Positions 21,196 to 33,466 of a DNA stretch of 64,000 bases are shown one piece after another. How positions within the stretch are numbered: position 1 is the first letter of the stretch; every line of letters begins with the position of its first letter. The stretch is from Cyanophora paradoxa (Eukaryota; Glaucocystophyceae; Cyanophorales; Cyanophoraceae), in NCBI GenBank assembly GCA_004431415.1, contig QPMI01000170.1, positions 124,001-188,000 of the forward strand, in the 5' to 3' direction. The translations under genes were made by a program, and so were the position numbers. Under the pieces are notes generated by a model. It was not told where the DNA came from, searched no databases, and saw only the letters and a program-made list of their open reading frames with translations.

Positions 21196-22848
21196 ATGGC
21201 GCTGCCCGCTGCCGACGCAGCGAACCCTTTCTCGCAGTGGATAGGTTCGCCCGCTCCGCCGTCGTGGCCGATTTGCAGGACCTTAGCGCCACCTCCAGAG
21301 CTCGAGCGGGCCCGAAGAGAGCTGCGGTACCAAATCCGTCAGGGCCTCTACAAGGTGCGGATTTGCCGCGCACCGGTTAGACGCGACGCGCTTTCCGACG
21401 CTCGCTCGCGCAGGTCAAGGGCAGGTTTAGCTACTGCCGCCTCGAGGGCATCAAGCAGCTGCTCAAAGTGACGCTCAATCTTCGGGAGAGCGAGCACGTG
21501 CTGTTCGGACTCCTGCAGTCCGACGCGGAGCTGAACAGTGCGCTGCAACCGCGTTGCGCTCTGCGAAGAAGCTGACCCGTCCTGCGTGCAGTCGTACTGC
21601 ATGTTCTCATGAACATCTTCACGCCATCGTCTTCCACAACAGGTGCCCGTCCGCACCCCGGTGCAGCGCCGCGCCTGGCAACGACCCTTGCAGTGAGCCC
21701 TGTCACGGCGTTCGAGCGACAGTGCGCGCTGGAGCTACTGCAGGGGTGCCTGCTGCTGTCGCCCGTGTGCAAGAAGGCGCTTCGGGACATGAACGGCATC
21801 GAGGCGAGGGCGCCGTGCCCGCGCTCCGCCCCGCGCCCCGTTTGAGCCGCGTCGCGCAGATCCTGATGGACAGCCTCAACACGGTGGACGTTCAGGTGCA
21901 GTCGGCGGCGCTCTCCGCGCTGCTCGCCGCCACGCTGGATTCCCGAGACAACTTCGAGGCGCACCCGGCGCCGCGCCGCGCGACCGCCGGGCGCCGACCG
22001 CCGTCGCAGATCTTCCTCGACAAGGGCGGCCTCCACCGCGTGCTGAACATGATGATGAACCGCGGCAACTCCATCGAGCTCCGGTGCACGCCGCCCGCCG
22101 CATCCCCTCCGGCCGCCGCGCCTGGGCCGACGGGGCCGGCGGGGCCGGCAGCCACGCGTGCGGGGACTTTCTGGTGCTCGTGGGGGCCTACTTCGACGAG
22201 TGGGCGGTGGACGAGGGGGTGGCGGACTACACGCGCGCCCCCGCGCACTCGGCGAGGGCCATCCTCGCCGAGCAGCTCGGCCCCGCCATCGTCGAGCGCG
22301 CCCTCGGGCCCGCCCCCGCCCCCGCACCCTCCCCCTCTCCCGCTTCCTCTCCCGCCCCCTCCTCCGCCTCCTCCGCTCCCTCGAGGCCGGTGCCGGCGCT
22401 GCTGGCTGCCGGCCCCGGCCCCGGCGTGGACCTTGTCAACGCGTACGACCGGCAGCCGGTGCAGCCCGGCGGCATGTACGGCGGCGGCACCCCGCGCGGC
22501 AGCACCACGCCTCGCGAGACGGGACACACTACCCCCAGAGAATCGGCGGGGGCCGCCCCGGCGCCGGCCCCGCCGCGGTCCTCAATCCCTGCGCCCCCGC
22601 GCGCCCCGCCCCCGGCCGGTGGCACGGCGCGGCTCTCGCCCCCTGCGACGAGCGTTGGGCAGCGGCAGCCGCCACGAGGGGCACCGGCGCCGTCCTACTA
22701 CAGCCAGCCGTCGCCACGAGGGCCGGGGGCGGGGCCGGCCGCCGCCGCCGCGCCTGGCGCGCCCTCCCGCAGCTCCTTCCCGGCCTCCTCTGCGATCCCG
22801 CAGGTGGCGGCCCCATCCCCGGCCCGCAAGTCGGCGCACATCCGGTAG
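21196..22848 (+). CDS. Cdc14/SIN-component family protein
   Basis: Resembles the fungal septation-network Cdc14 family (not the Cdc14 phosphatase), helical-repeat proteins. Seen: LERARRELRYQIRQGLYK, a GT-AG intron, VKGRFSYCRLEGIKQLLKVT, ERQCALELLQGCLLLSPVCK, LMDSLNTVDVQVQSAALSAL, IFLDKGGLHRVLNMMMNRGN, KCGDFLVLVGAYF-like ending after an intron. These match the family pattern of a leading helix pair, a LELLQGCLLL helix and a FLxxxGLxxV segment before a CxxFLxxL helix. The C-terminal 200 residues are a Pro/Ala/Ser-rich, probably disordered tail with several TP(R/x) sites that could be phosphorylated. Start is the first ATG of the open exon. Confidence 0.6.
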
Positions 22849-23027
22849 CCCCGCCCCGCCACAACTATTGGACTATTTATTTGAATGCGCGAACCCTCCC
22901 GATCCCGGCCAACTGGCTCGTCGCATGCCGTGCACGGCGCACATGAGGGAATCTCTTGCCTCAGACTCTACGCACGAGCGGGCGGGCGCCAGCCGCGCTC
23001 GGAAAAAAGAAAGGGTTATGGAAGCGT

Positions 23028-24651
23028 CTAGCTCATGCTGGTGGGCCCGCCGACGGGCTCGTAGCCGGACTCGCTGCGGGCGGCGTCGTCGATGTTCTCG
23101 CCGAGGACGGAGGCGACGAGGCGGCGCGAGTAGGTGGTGACGAGGACGTTCTTCGCCTTGAAGGAGCTGCCGCGGAGGAGGGGCGGGCCCCGCTCCGCCT
23201 TGACGATCGAGTCGGAGACGTCGGCCATGTAGGGGAGCACCTGCCAGCGCCACTGGATGACGATCAGCACGAAGAGCCAGAAGGCCGCGAGCCACCAGAG
23301 CCAGCTGCCCCACGCCTCCATCTTGCACCCGTAGTCCGAGTTGATGAGGGCGACGAGGCCGACCATGGCGAGCTCGACGAGGGCGGTGATGGTCTCGACG
23401 AGGGTGTTGATGGGGTCGGCGTACGGGCGCACGGCGACAAGGTAGAGGATGTGGAGGAGCTCCGTGATGGCCATCCCGATGAGCTGCCCGTGCGCCGGCC
23501 GCACGAAGCCGAGGATGATCCCCTGCACCAGCTTCTTGAGCAGCTCCACGCCCCCGAGGTAGTTGTAGGCGCCCAGCGTCCCCTTGTACTTCTTGAAGGC
23601 GGGGCCGTGGGCCTTGACGCGCCCCTCGCCGCCCTTGCGGGCGAACCAGAAGCCGGCGCGGGTGAGGAGGGGGACCTGGGGGGTGCCCGCGGGGGCGGTG
23701 TAGGTGCGGAAGGTGGCGACGCGCTGCACCCCGACGAAGACGTAGACCCAGGCGCAGAGGAGGAGCACGTAGGCGGCGGGGACGACGAGCCCCGCGATGG
23801 CCGCCGGGTAGCGCCACGAGGCCGGCATCGTGAAGACGCGCGCCGAGTGGAGCACGAAGGTGAAGAGCACTGGCGCAGGGGGCCCTCAGGGGCGCCCTCG
23901 AACCCGGGGGGCAGGGAGGAGGAGAGGCTCACCCGTCGGGATGCCGTAGTACACGCACTTCCAGAAGCCGTTGTCGGCGGTGATGACGTTCTCGGCGAAG
24001 ATGGTGCGCAGGAAGGCGAGGACGATGCCGGCGAGGAACACGGCGACAACGATGACGAGGCCCCAGACCCAGGCGGTCGCCGTCCAGGTGTAGAGGATGT
24101 CGTAGGGGCAGGCGTCGGCGGCGTCGGGGGCCGGGATGGCCGACGAGAAGATGTGCCCGAAGACGACGTCGCGGAGGACCGAGGCGCGCGGCAGCGGCGT
24201 GTGCAGGATCGACCACGAGAGCCTGCCCCGCCCCGCCCGTCAGGCGCGGGGCGCGGGGCGCGGGGCGGCAGGGGGGCGGGCGGGGCGTACCCCTCGTGGA
24301 AAGCGACGACGGAGCGGGGGAGGACGACGTTGAAGGCGACGAGGGCGGCGATGAACTGGGCGAAGTGCACGACGGAGAGCTCGTTCCCGTTGCGGTTCCC
24401 GTAGAAGGTCGCCACCACCGAGGTCACCATGGAGATGAGCGCCAGGGCCGTCAGCGACGCCGCGATGATCGACGGCCAGAAGCGGACGTCCCGCTTGATC
24501 GTGATGCTCACGGCGCCATTCTTCGTTGGGTCCTCCACCTGCGTCGCCGCCAGCGCCAGCTTGCCCGGCGCCGGCAGGCAGATCTGCAGAACCCGCTCCC
24601 CGTTCCCCGACTGCCGGCGTTTGGCGTCAGGGGCCGGCGGAAGGAGGTGCG

Positions 24652-24696
<45 letters not shown>

Positions 24697-27196
24697 GGGC
24701 ACGGTGGCGAGGGAGGAGGCGGCGGCGCCGAAGTCCCAGGAGTAGGCGCTGGCGCCGGCGAGGATGGCGTGGTGGCCGGCCGGCTGGTAGAGGAGGATGG
24801 AGCCGTCCTCGGCGGTCGGCACGGGGACCCCCTCCCAGCACTTCGAGTCCACGCCCCGCGGGAAGCCCCCGAAGGCCGGCCGGATCTCCACCGGCGCCAC
24901 CTCCTTCACCGCCACCCGCTGCCACCCGCCAACCCTCAGCGCCCTGCCCCGCCGCCGGGGCGGGGAGCGGCGGGGGGCGTGGGGGCACGTTGGAGCCGTA
25001 GTGGACGGCGGTGTAGCCGTAGGTCCGCGACTGCACGACGATGTCGCCCTCGCCAGACTGTGCGCGCCCGGCGCCGGCCGTCGGCGGGGGCGGGGGCGGG
25101 CAGGGCGGGGCCCCGCGAACCCTGACGTTCTTGGCGATGAAGATGACCTGCGTGGCCGACTGCGAGAGGATCTCCTTCTGCTCGATGATCTGGCCGCCCT
25201 GCGCGCCCGGGGCTCAGCGCGGCGGCCCCTGGGGGGGGGAGGGGGGGGGGCGGGGGGGGGCACCTGGACGACGAAGACCTTGGTGATGTCGCCGGCCTCG
25301 CCGGTGCCGAGGTTCTCGCCGGTGACGTCCACCTCGTACCCGTCCTTGATGGAGACCCGCCCGTTCTCGAACTTGACGTCCCCGTGGTTGAACTTGACCT
25401 GCGCGCCCAGCCCGTCGGCCGCGCCTCCCCTGCCCAGCACGCCCCCCGCCGCTCCCCCGCACCTGGAGGCCCGTGATGCGGCCCTGGACGACGACGCGGC
25501 GGATGCGGCCCGAGTCCGCCACGTACAGGATGCCCGAGCGCCGGTACAGGCCCTGGCGCGCCTCGGTCGGGGCGCGGGGCGGGCGGGGGCGGGGGCTGGG
25601 GCGGGGGCGGGGCGCACGAGGCCGCGGGGACTGTCGAAGCGTGCGTGGCCGCCGTTGGCGTTGGTGTGCCCGGCGTCGCTGTCGTGGCCCGCCACCAGCT
25701 TGAACTCGGTCGGCTCTGCCCCCCCGCCCCGCCTCGCACACAGAGCCGGCAGGCGGCCCCCGGGGCGGGGCGGGGCGGGGAGGGGCGGGGCCGCGCACTG
25801 CGGTCGAAGTAGTCGAAGTTGCCGCGGTAGATGGCGTGCTTGGTGGCGACGAAGATGGAGCCCGAGTAGGCGTCCACCTCCACCCCCGTCGGCTCCTGCA
25901 GCTTGTTCTCGAAGACCCCCTTCTCCCCCACCAGCAGCCGCACGCCTGCCGCCCCCTCAGCGCCCTCCGCGAGGGGCAGCGACGAGGCTGGGGGAGAGCG
26001 GACTGCCGCCTGCGGCGACGTCGAAGACGCGCCCGCCCTTGGTGTCAGTGGCGTACAGGTCGTTGCTGCGCGGCTTCAGCGTGCCCCCGGCCGGCCCTGC
26101 AGCGCGGCGACGGCTCGCCTGAAATAGTTGAAGGCGATACTGCCGATCTTCCCCTCGATCGGCAGGGTTGCGAAGGTCGAGATCGAGCCTGCCCCACCGC
26201 GACAGGGCCCCGTCGAGTCAGAGAGGCGCCCGAGCGAGAGAGAGTGACGCACCGCCGGAGTTGATCGTCTTAATGACGTTGCCGTCGACGACAAACAGGC
26301 GCTGCGCAGGGGGAAGGCGGGTAGCGGGGTCAGAAGCGGCCGCCTCGCGAGCTCCTTCCCGCTTCCTTAGCGGCAGGGCGGGAAGGCGCCGCGCACGTTG
26401 GCGATGATGTCATACTCGATGTCGCCCATGTCCGCAAGCTCGTACTTCTTGTTCGACGGCTGCGCGCCCGTCCATCGGCCCCGGCCACGCCGCCAGCGGC
26501 CGCCGGGGCGCGCGCACCGGGCTCTGCCCCGTCGTGTCGATGGTCGTGATCGAGCTGTCGCCAAAGTTCGCGACGTAGAGCTTGCGCGTCTCCTGGTCGT
26601 AGCAGACGCCGCCGGGCCTGCGGTGGAGCGCTCGGTTGCCGCGCCCCATCCCGAGAGGCGGGCCGCGGACCTGTTGAGGAAGCCGTTCAGATTCTCCATG
26701 CGGAACTCCTCGCCTTTTTGAAAGAAGGCGCGGCGTCAGAGAGACCAGCGCCGACGGCCGTTTCGGATTCACGCACCGGTGTTGGCGTTGATCTTGTAGA
26801 CATTGTTCTCGTTGGGGTTCACAGCATAGATATAGCCATTAGGCTGCGCCGCCGCGAGGCCGGTCAGCATATCGAAGCTAGGAAGCGGCCCGCGCGTAGC
26901 TCGGAGCCTAGGGTTGAGCCGCGCCCAGCCCACAGTGAAGGCTGCGGTGCCGCTGAAGCGCAGACACCGCAAAGGAAACTCACCGCATCGACGTCCAGCC
27001 CGATTGCGTCGAAATTCGTCTCGTCTGTGACCTCGCCACTACGGCCCGCCCGTTAGAGACTGCGACCGAAGCACGCGGGCCGGACGGCCCGCCCACGAAA
27101 GCAGACGTACATAGGAAGCTCAGCGGCGACGGCGGCGATGCAGGCGGCCACCAAAAGGCCCGCGAGAAATGCAACCGCCGAGCGGGGGCGGGCCAT
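23028..27196 (-). CDS. NHL-repeat multipass membrane protein
   Basis: Signal peptide MARPRSAVAFLAGLLVAACI is followed by NHL/beta-propeller strands with the usual YIYAVNPNENNVYKINANTG, LYVANFGDSSITTIDTTGQ, PTGVEVDAYSGSIFVATKHA, GHARFDSPRGL and ILYVADSGRIRRV patterns. A beta-rich IPT-like part comes next (DGYEVDVTGENLGTGEAG, TQVIFIAKNV), then a C-terminal membrane domain with about seven or more helices (WPSIIAASLTALALISMVTS, WVWGLVIVVAVFLAGIVLAF, YPAAIAGLVVPAAYVLLLCA, WLWWLAAFWLFVLIVIQW). The stretch QLIGMAITELLHILYLVAVR PYADPIN resembles TRP/Flc-like membrane proteins, but I cannot assign the family. Many introns, one with a 43-nt poly-C tract. Probably a surface or endomembrane sensor or channel (inference). 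Confidence 0.65.
24653..24695 (-). repeat. 43-nt poly-C tract (sense strand) in intron
   Basis: Pure G on the plus strand, so C on the coding strand, within an intron of the NHL-membrane gene just after ASSLATVP. It is the longest homopolymer in the window. Confidence 0.9.
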
Positions 27197-27718
27197 AATG
27201 AACCCGCCAAGCGATCGGCAGCTATCAGATGTAGAAAACGTGCAGCTGGCTTGAGCCGCGAACTGTAACCTCCGTCCGCAGGGGTACGGGAAGCAAACAC
27301 TAGCCCCCAACAGCATGCATTTCAGACACGACCAACGACATCTGGACTAGCCCTAGTAGCTGTTTGGCTAGCAGTGGGCCGCCGGTCGAATCGTAAGGGC
27401 TCAGACAGATAGCATGCAGCGAGGCATATGCATGCCGTTGCTTGATCCTGCTTTAGGCTCACTGTAGCGCTGTTTTCCGGCGTGGTCGGCGTATAGTCGG
27501 ATCGCGCAGGGCCCTGCAGCTGTCCGTTCTACGGGCGTGAAGGGGTACTGTAATCGTGAATCGTCCAAACTTTCGTCCAACTTTCGTCCAACTTAAGCTT
27601 CCGTCCAAGTACTAGTGCCAGTCGACGTCGTAATCCGATGATCAAACCTCAACTTTCGTCCAACTTTCGTCCAACTTTCGTCCATCAAACCTCAACTTTC
27701 GTCCAACTTTCGTCCAGT
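27197..27718. other. divergent gap with tandem 11-bp repeats
   Basis: 522 bp between the outward-facing NHL-membrane gene and the giant low-complexity gene. The part nearest 27719 consists largely of the CAACTTTCGTC repeats listed separately. No coding region recognised. Confidence 0.55.
27567..27716. repeat. tandem array of 11-bp CAACTTTCGTC units
   Basis: Units of CAACTTTCGTC occur in short tandem groups (two near 27568-27590, three near 27650-27682, two near 27692-27714), and ATCAAACCT precedes two of the groups, so there is a higher-order repeat of about 40 bp. The array ends two bases before the likely start codon of the next gene. Confidence 0.85.
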
Positions 27719-30700
27719 ATGAGTGCCGATCGACGAGTGCCGGAGCTACCTGGGCGAGCAGGCGCGCCGCCTCGGCAAGGGGGCCACATCCGTGTAGGCA
27801 ACGTGGTCGTCTCACTGCCCAGCGACCAGGCGCAGGTCGTTAAGCTCCTCGCTGAGTTGGTGTGCCTTTCTACCCAAGGGCTACTACCAGTACCTTAGTG
27901 ACCTCTAGCTAGTGATCTTGAGATGCCTAAGAGATAGCTCCTAAGCCTCATGTGTTCTTGCGCCACGTTTAGCTGACGCCCCGCTGTCCGCCCCGGCGCC
28001 GCAGTCCGACAAGCAGCGGAAAGGGCTCATCACCCCGGACTCGCGGGCGGCGTCGGCGATCAGCGGGCCGCGCCGCTCGCGCCCGCCGTCGCAACGGGAG
28101 GCCCGCAGCCCGTCCCCCGAAAGCCGGGCGCGCACGCCGCTGCTGGGGGCCCTCGCGTCGGACGAGCCGCACTTCTCGTACCTTGTCTCGGCGCCGACGA
28201 GCGAGAAGGCGGGCACGCAGCGCCTGGAGGACTACGTGGCGGAGATCCGCGCCCGCCGCTCCCTCCTGCACCTCGACGAGGCCGAGGACGAGGAGGGGCG
28301 GCGCGCGCCCAGCAGGGGCGCGCTGGGGCTGGCGACGCCGCCGGCGCAGGCGGCGCGGCTGCCTTTCCCCAAGGTGGACGCCTCCAAGTTCAAGTGGAGC
28401 GCGGCGGTCGCCGTGCATCGCGCCCAAGTCGGCACCTGGCAGTACATCTCGAAGCGCCCCGTGCGCCCCGCTGCCCGCCCGCCGCCGCCGCCCCTGCCGC
28501 GGCGCTGATGGCGGGGCGGCAGGGGGAGATCTCGGTGAAGTTCGACTTCGGGCACCGGCTGCTCTCCTGGCGGCTGCGGGGCCAGACGGCAATCTTCCGC
28601 TGCGACGTGCCCTTCGGGGCCCTCGCCGGCCTCCACCTCGTCCCCGTCCCCGGCGCCGAGTCCTACGCCATGCTCACCCTCGAGGTGCCCCGCCCCGGAC
28701 CCCGCCCCGCCCCCGCCCCCGCCCCCCTGAGCCCCCGCCCGCAGCTCGCGCACCCGTGCCGCTTCTACCGCGCCGCGAACCGCCCGCCGGCAGCGGGGCA
28801 GGCGGGGGCGGGGGCGCTGGGGCCGGGCAGGGGGCGCGGGCGGGGGCGGGCGGGGGCGGGTGGGAGGAGTGCGCGGACTTCACGTCCGGGAGGCGTCGCG
28901 GGTGGCGGAGCACTTCCTGCTCGTCGCCCTCGACGAGGCCCGCCCCTTCGTCGACGAGGCCCTCCGCGCCGACGAGGCCCTCCGCTACCGCCTCGCCGCC
29001 GCCCGCCGCGACGGCCGCGCCCCGCCCGCCTCCCGGGGCCCCTCGTCTCCCTCCCGGCCCCCGGCCCCTGAGCCGCCACACGCTCGACGCCGTCGCCGCC
29101 ATCAACGACGCCATCGACGCCGGCATCGCCGCCGCCGCCCCCTCGCCCTCCCCCGCGCCGCCTCCGCCCCGCCCGACTCTCCTCCGCCCACCGCCCCGCC
29201 CCGACGCCCTCCCCGCCCCCTCCTCGACGAGCGCCGGGCCGCGCGAGTGGGGCGTGCCGCGGGTGGTGGGCCCGCTGCCGGCACCCCCGCTGGAGGAGGC
29301 GCCGCTCTCGGGGCCGGCGCGGCGGCTCGCGCAGCAGCAGCGGGAGCGGCAGGAGCAGCGGGAGGCGGCGGGGGAGGGGTACAGCTCGTGGTGGTCGAGG
29401 GTGGGGCGCGCGGGGCCGCAGGCGAGCTACTGGCAGGCGCCGCTCGCCTTCGAGCCGAGGACGACCCGCCGCCGCCGCGCCCCGACGGGACGCCGCCCGT
29501 CGGGGCGGCGGCTACGCCGGCGCCGCCTCCACCGGCGTCCTCCGCCGCATGAACAGGCGAGCGCCGCCCGTCGCCCCCCTCGCCCCCCGCCCCCTCGACC
29601 CCGCCCGCAGCATCATCCGCAAGTCGGGGGCGATGTCGCGGCGGGCGGCGACGAACCTGCGGCTGCACCAGAGCGCGCGGGCGCCGCTGCGGGACGGGCC
29701 GGAGGAGCAGGGGCCGCCGCCGGGGCCGGCGGGCCTCCTGCTGGCGACGGGCTCGCCGGGGCGGGGCGCCCTCATCGGCTTCGGGCTGCTCGCCCCGCGC
29801 ACGCCGCCTCCGCGCGGCCGCCCCCGGCAGGCGACCGCGGCGCCGAGGAGGAGGAGGAGGAGGAGGAGGAGGCGCGGCCGGCGACGGACGGCTCTGCCCT
29901 CGCCGGCTGGCAGATGCGCTCCATCACCGACGGCGGGGCCTCCACGGGTCCGCCCCGAGAGGCGAGGAATGAGGGGGAGAGCGAGGAGGAGGCTGGGGGT
30001 GCGGGGGCGCTACCGGCGGGGGCGGAGGTGGCGGCGTGGGGCGAGGGCGGCGAGGAGGAGTCGCCGCTGGCGATCGCGGCGCAGCAGGCCGCCGCCGCCG
30101 CCGACCGCCGCTCCCCGTCCCGCGCCGGCTCCGCAGCTGCCAGCGCCCACCGCAGCCTCCCGTCCCGCGGCAGCGCCGGCAGCGCCCGCCCGCCCCCGGC
30201 GCCGCCGCCCGCCGCACGCCGCCGGCCCTCCCGTGCGCCCCCCTCGGGGCCCGCCCTGCCGGCCGCCCGCCCGGCGTCGGGCTCCGGCATTGCCGGCCTG
30301 CCGCTCGCCATCGCGGGTCTCCCGCAGGGGCGGTCGCGGGGGAGGAGCCTTTTCCGCCGGGGCCGGGCGGGGCGGAGAGCGCCCGCTCCTCCCTCGCCAG
30401 CGGCGGCAGCACCGCGCGCCCCGCCCCGCCGCCCCTCCCCGCCCCCTCTCCGGGCGACGCAACGGAGGATGCGGGCGGCGAGGCGCCCGGCGGCGACGCA
30501 CCCGCAGCCGGCCGCGAGGAGCGCCAGGCGCAGCCCGAGGAAGCAAGGGAAGGAGGAGAGCAGAAGGATGCGGAGGTGGAGGCAGGGGCGGCGCCTGAGG
30601 CGGCGGATGCGGGCCCGGGTGGAATCGAGGAGGGCACGGCAGAACCCGAGACGGAGGCGGCAGCGACAGAGGCGGAGGCCGGGGAGGAGGCGGCGGCAGA

Positions 30701-33466
30701 GGAGGAGGGGGCCGGCGAGGCGGAGGGCGCGGAGCCGGAGGGCGCAGGCAGAGAAGAGCCCGCGGAGGGCGCGGAGCCGGAGCCCCCCGCGCAGGAGGAG
30801 GAGCCGCTCGAGGAGGCGGCGGAAGCAGCGACGGCAGCGGCCGCAGAGGCGGCGGCCGCGGAGGCTGGCACTGCGCAGGCGGCGGGCCCCGCGGACCCCG
30901 AGGCTGGCATCCAGGATGCCCCGGGGCCTGCAGCCGCCGAGCCAGCTGTCGCGGAGGCCCCGGGGCCGGCCGCAGAGGATGCGATGGCGGCGCTGCAGGA
31001 GCCGGAAAAGGCCGTGGAGGAGGCCGCGGAGGGGGCGGGGGAGGCCCCGCCGGCGGAGCCCGACTCGGCGAAGAGAAGCGAGGGGCGAGCAGCGTCCGAG
31101 TCGCAGCTCCCCTCGCAAGCCGCCGCCCGCTCGCGGCCCGTGTCGGCGGCAGAGCGCGCGGCTGCGCTGGCGGCGGCTGCGGCTGCGGGGGCCGGGGCGG
31201 GGCGGGGCGGGGCACGCGGAGGGCCTGGAGGGGCGCTGGCGGCGGCGGCGACGGCGGCGGGCGAGGCGCCCTTCGCCCCCTCCGCCTTCCTCGGCGGCCG
31301 CTTCGCCCTCGACGAGCGCGCGCCCGGCGGGGCGGCGAGCCCGCCCCTGCCGAGGAGGCGGCGCCGGTGGCGGGCCGGCCGGCGGCGGCGGCCGCGGGCC
31401 GGCCGGCGGCGGCGCGGGCTGTGAAGGACGGGGAGCGGGCGGAGGTGGCGGCGGCGGCACGGCAGGCGCGGCAGGCGGCGGCCGACCTACGGCGCTGGCT
31501 GGGGACGCCCCCCGCCGAGCGCCGCCTCCGGCGCCTCAAGGAGCGGCAGGCCCAGTGCGCCCCCGCCCCACCGAGACCGACCCCGCGCCCGCGCCCCTCC
31601 CGACGCCGGCCCGCGCAGGCGCGAGGCGACGGGCCCGCGTTCGCCGTCGCCGGCGCCGGGCTCGCCCCGAGGGAGGGGAGACGTCAGTGGGGCCCTCGCG
31701 GCGCGCCTGCAGCGGGCGCGGGGCGGCCCGGCGGGGGCCGGGGCTCCCCGAGCCCCTGCCCTCCCTGCACGTCTCCGCCGCCGTCCACTACGCTCACGCC
31801 GAGGGCCTTCAGGAGGCGCGCGGGCCCCGCGCCTCCCCCCTGCCGGCCTGGGGCCGGGGCGCTGAGGCGGGGCGGGGGCAGGAGGCGGTGCACGGGACGT
31901 ACGCGGCGGCGGTGGCGGAGGCGGTGGCGGAGGGGCGGATCGAGCCCGGCGAGGCCATCGCGCTCCTCGACGACTTCCTCGCCAAGCGCGCCGAAGCCCT
32001 CGCCGCCGGCCGCGCCGGCATCGCCCCGCCCGCCGCGCCCCGGCCGCAGCGCCTCGCCCCGACGACCGCGCGTACGAGTGCGCGCCGCCCGACCCGCCGC
32101 GCTCCGGCCCCCCCGACGAGCTGCGCGCAGGCCGAACCAGCTGGAGTACGCGCCGATCGATGTGCGCGGGGTGGACATGCACGGCAAGGCCACGCGGCGC
32201 ATCCGCCGGCGGCGGCGGACGAGCGCCGAGGGGACGCCCGTGCAGGGGGCGGCCACGCCGGATCTCTCCCGGTCGCCGACGTTCCTGGCGGACGGGGCGC
32301 CGCCCCAGTGGCCCTCGCCCTTCGCGGCGCGCGGGGCCCTCCTCCCGAACATCGCGGGGCGCACCTCGGGCCCCACCACGCCGCCTTCGCCCCGCCCTCC
32401 CCTCGCCGGCCCCGGCCCCGGCGGCCGGCCCGCGGGAGGCGGTGCCGGCGGTGCCGGCGGAGGCGCAGCGGCCGCGGGAGGAGGTGCAGCGGGAGCGGGA
32501 CATGCTGCGGTGCGCGCGCGCCCCCCGGACCGCCGCCTGGTCCCCGGCGCGATCGCGAGCTGACGTGCGCGCTGGCAGGCGGCGGAAGCTGACGGTGCCC
32601 GGGGCCCGCAAGATCGTGAGCGAGCCCAAGGGGAAGCCCTCGATCCTGCCCCAGTACGGCGTCGACTGGCTCGAGCGGCGCGGGCCGGCCGCCCCGGCCC
32701 GCGCGGGGGCGCCCGGCGCAGGCGCCCCCGACTCGGAGGCGGAGGAGCAGGCAGTCGAACAAGCTGCGGGGGCGGAGGCGGACGAGCGGGGCGGGGCGGG
32801 CGGCCCCTGCGCGTCGACGGGCGGGCACCTGCGCCGGCGGCCCTCCCGCCACGCACCTCCTCTCCGCGAAGCCGCTGCTGGGCCCGCGGCCCCTCGCCGC
32901 CCTCGCGCTGGCGGCGCCCTCGCCGGACGCGCGCGCCGGCTCACCGCCGCGCCCGCGGGCCGGCCTCCCCTTCGTCGACGGAGTCTCCCTGGGCCCGGAC
33001 GGCCTGCCCCGCTCGCCTTCGCCGCTCGCGCCCGGCCCGGCCTCGCCCTCGTCGGCGGCCGCCGGGGAGGCCCCGAGGGGGAGGCGGCCTCGGTGGCGCC
33101 CGACGCGGAGGCGCTTCTCGCCGCCCGCCGCTCCGCCACGCCGGCCTCCCCGGCGCGCCCCGGCCCCGCCTCCGCCAGCGCTCCCGCGGCTCCTCCCGCC
33201 CCGCCACCTCCGACCGCCCCGCCGCGCTCCCGCCGTCCTGGAGCGCGCGGGGGCGCTCGCGCCCAGACACGACGGAGGCGGCGGCGCTCGCCGCGCAGGC
33301 CCTCGACAGCGTCGCGAGCGCCGTCTCGCTCGCCGTCGACGGCTTCGACGGGCTTGCCTCGGTCGCCGCCCTCGCCGAGCCCCGCCCCATCTCCGTCGGC
33401 GTGCGCCCGAATTCCGCCACGCAACCCCCACCAGCGCGCGCACGTGGCGCCCTATGTAAACGCTGA
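27719..33466 (+). CDS. giant low-complexity Ala/Glu/Pro/Arg-rich protein, unknown
   Basis: No family recognised. A long multi-exon gene, with real exons alternating between frames. Better-ordered parts are near the N-terminus: HIRVGNVVVSLPSDQAQVVK, FSYLVSAPTSEKAGTQRLED, FKWSAAVAVHRAQVGTWQYI, SVKFDFGHRLLSWRLRGQTA, and VAEHFLLVALDEARPFVDEA. From about 29800 the product is mostly disordered: a Glu run (29850-29870), a long acidic Ala/Glu-rich segment (about 30470-31090), and poly-Ala. Later islands include VAEGRIEPGEAIALLDDFLA, QLEYAPIDVRGVDMHGKATR, KLTVPGARKIVSEPKGKPSI and a C-terminal helix ALAAQALDSVASAVSLAVDG. Start at the ATG of MSADRRVPELPG; stop TGA after GALCKR. It could be two genes, since no intron map proves continuity. 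Confidence 0.45.

Noticed and set aside
28183-32592. One uninterrupted plus-strand frame of 1,469 codons as the full gene
   Set aside because: Only parts are protein-like; the better-composed segments (for example the acidic Ala/Glu block and KLTVPGARKIV) lie in other frames, so the true gene is spliced and this frame is partly fortuitous openness from high GC.
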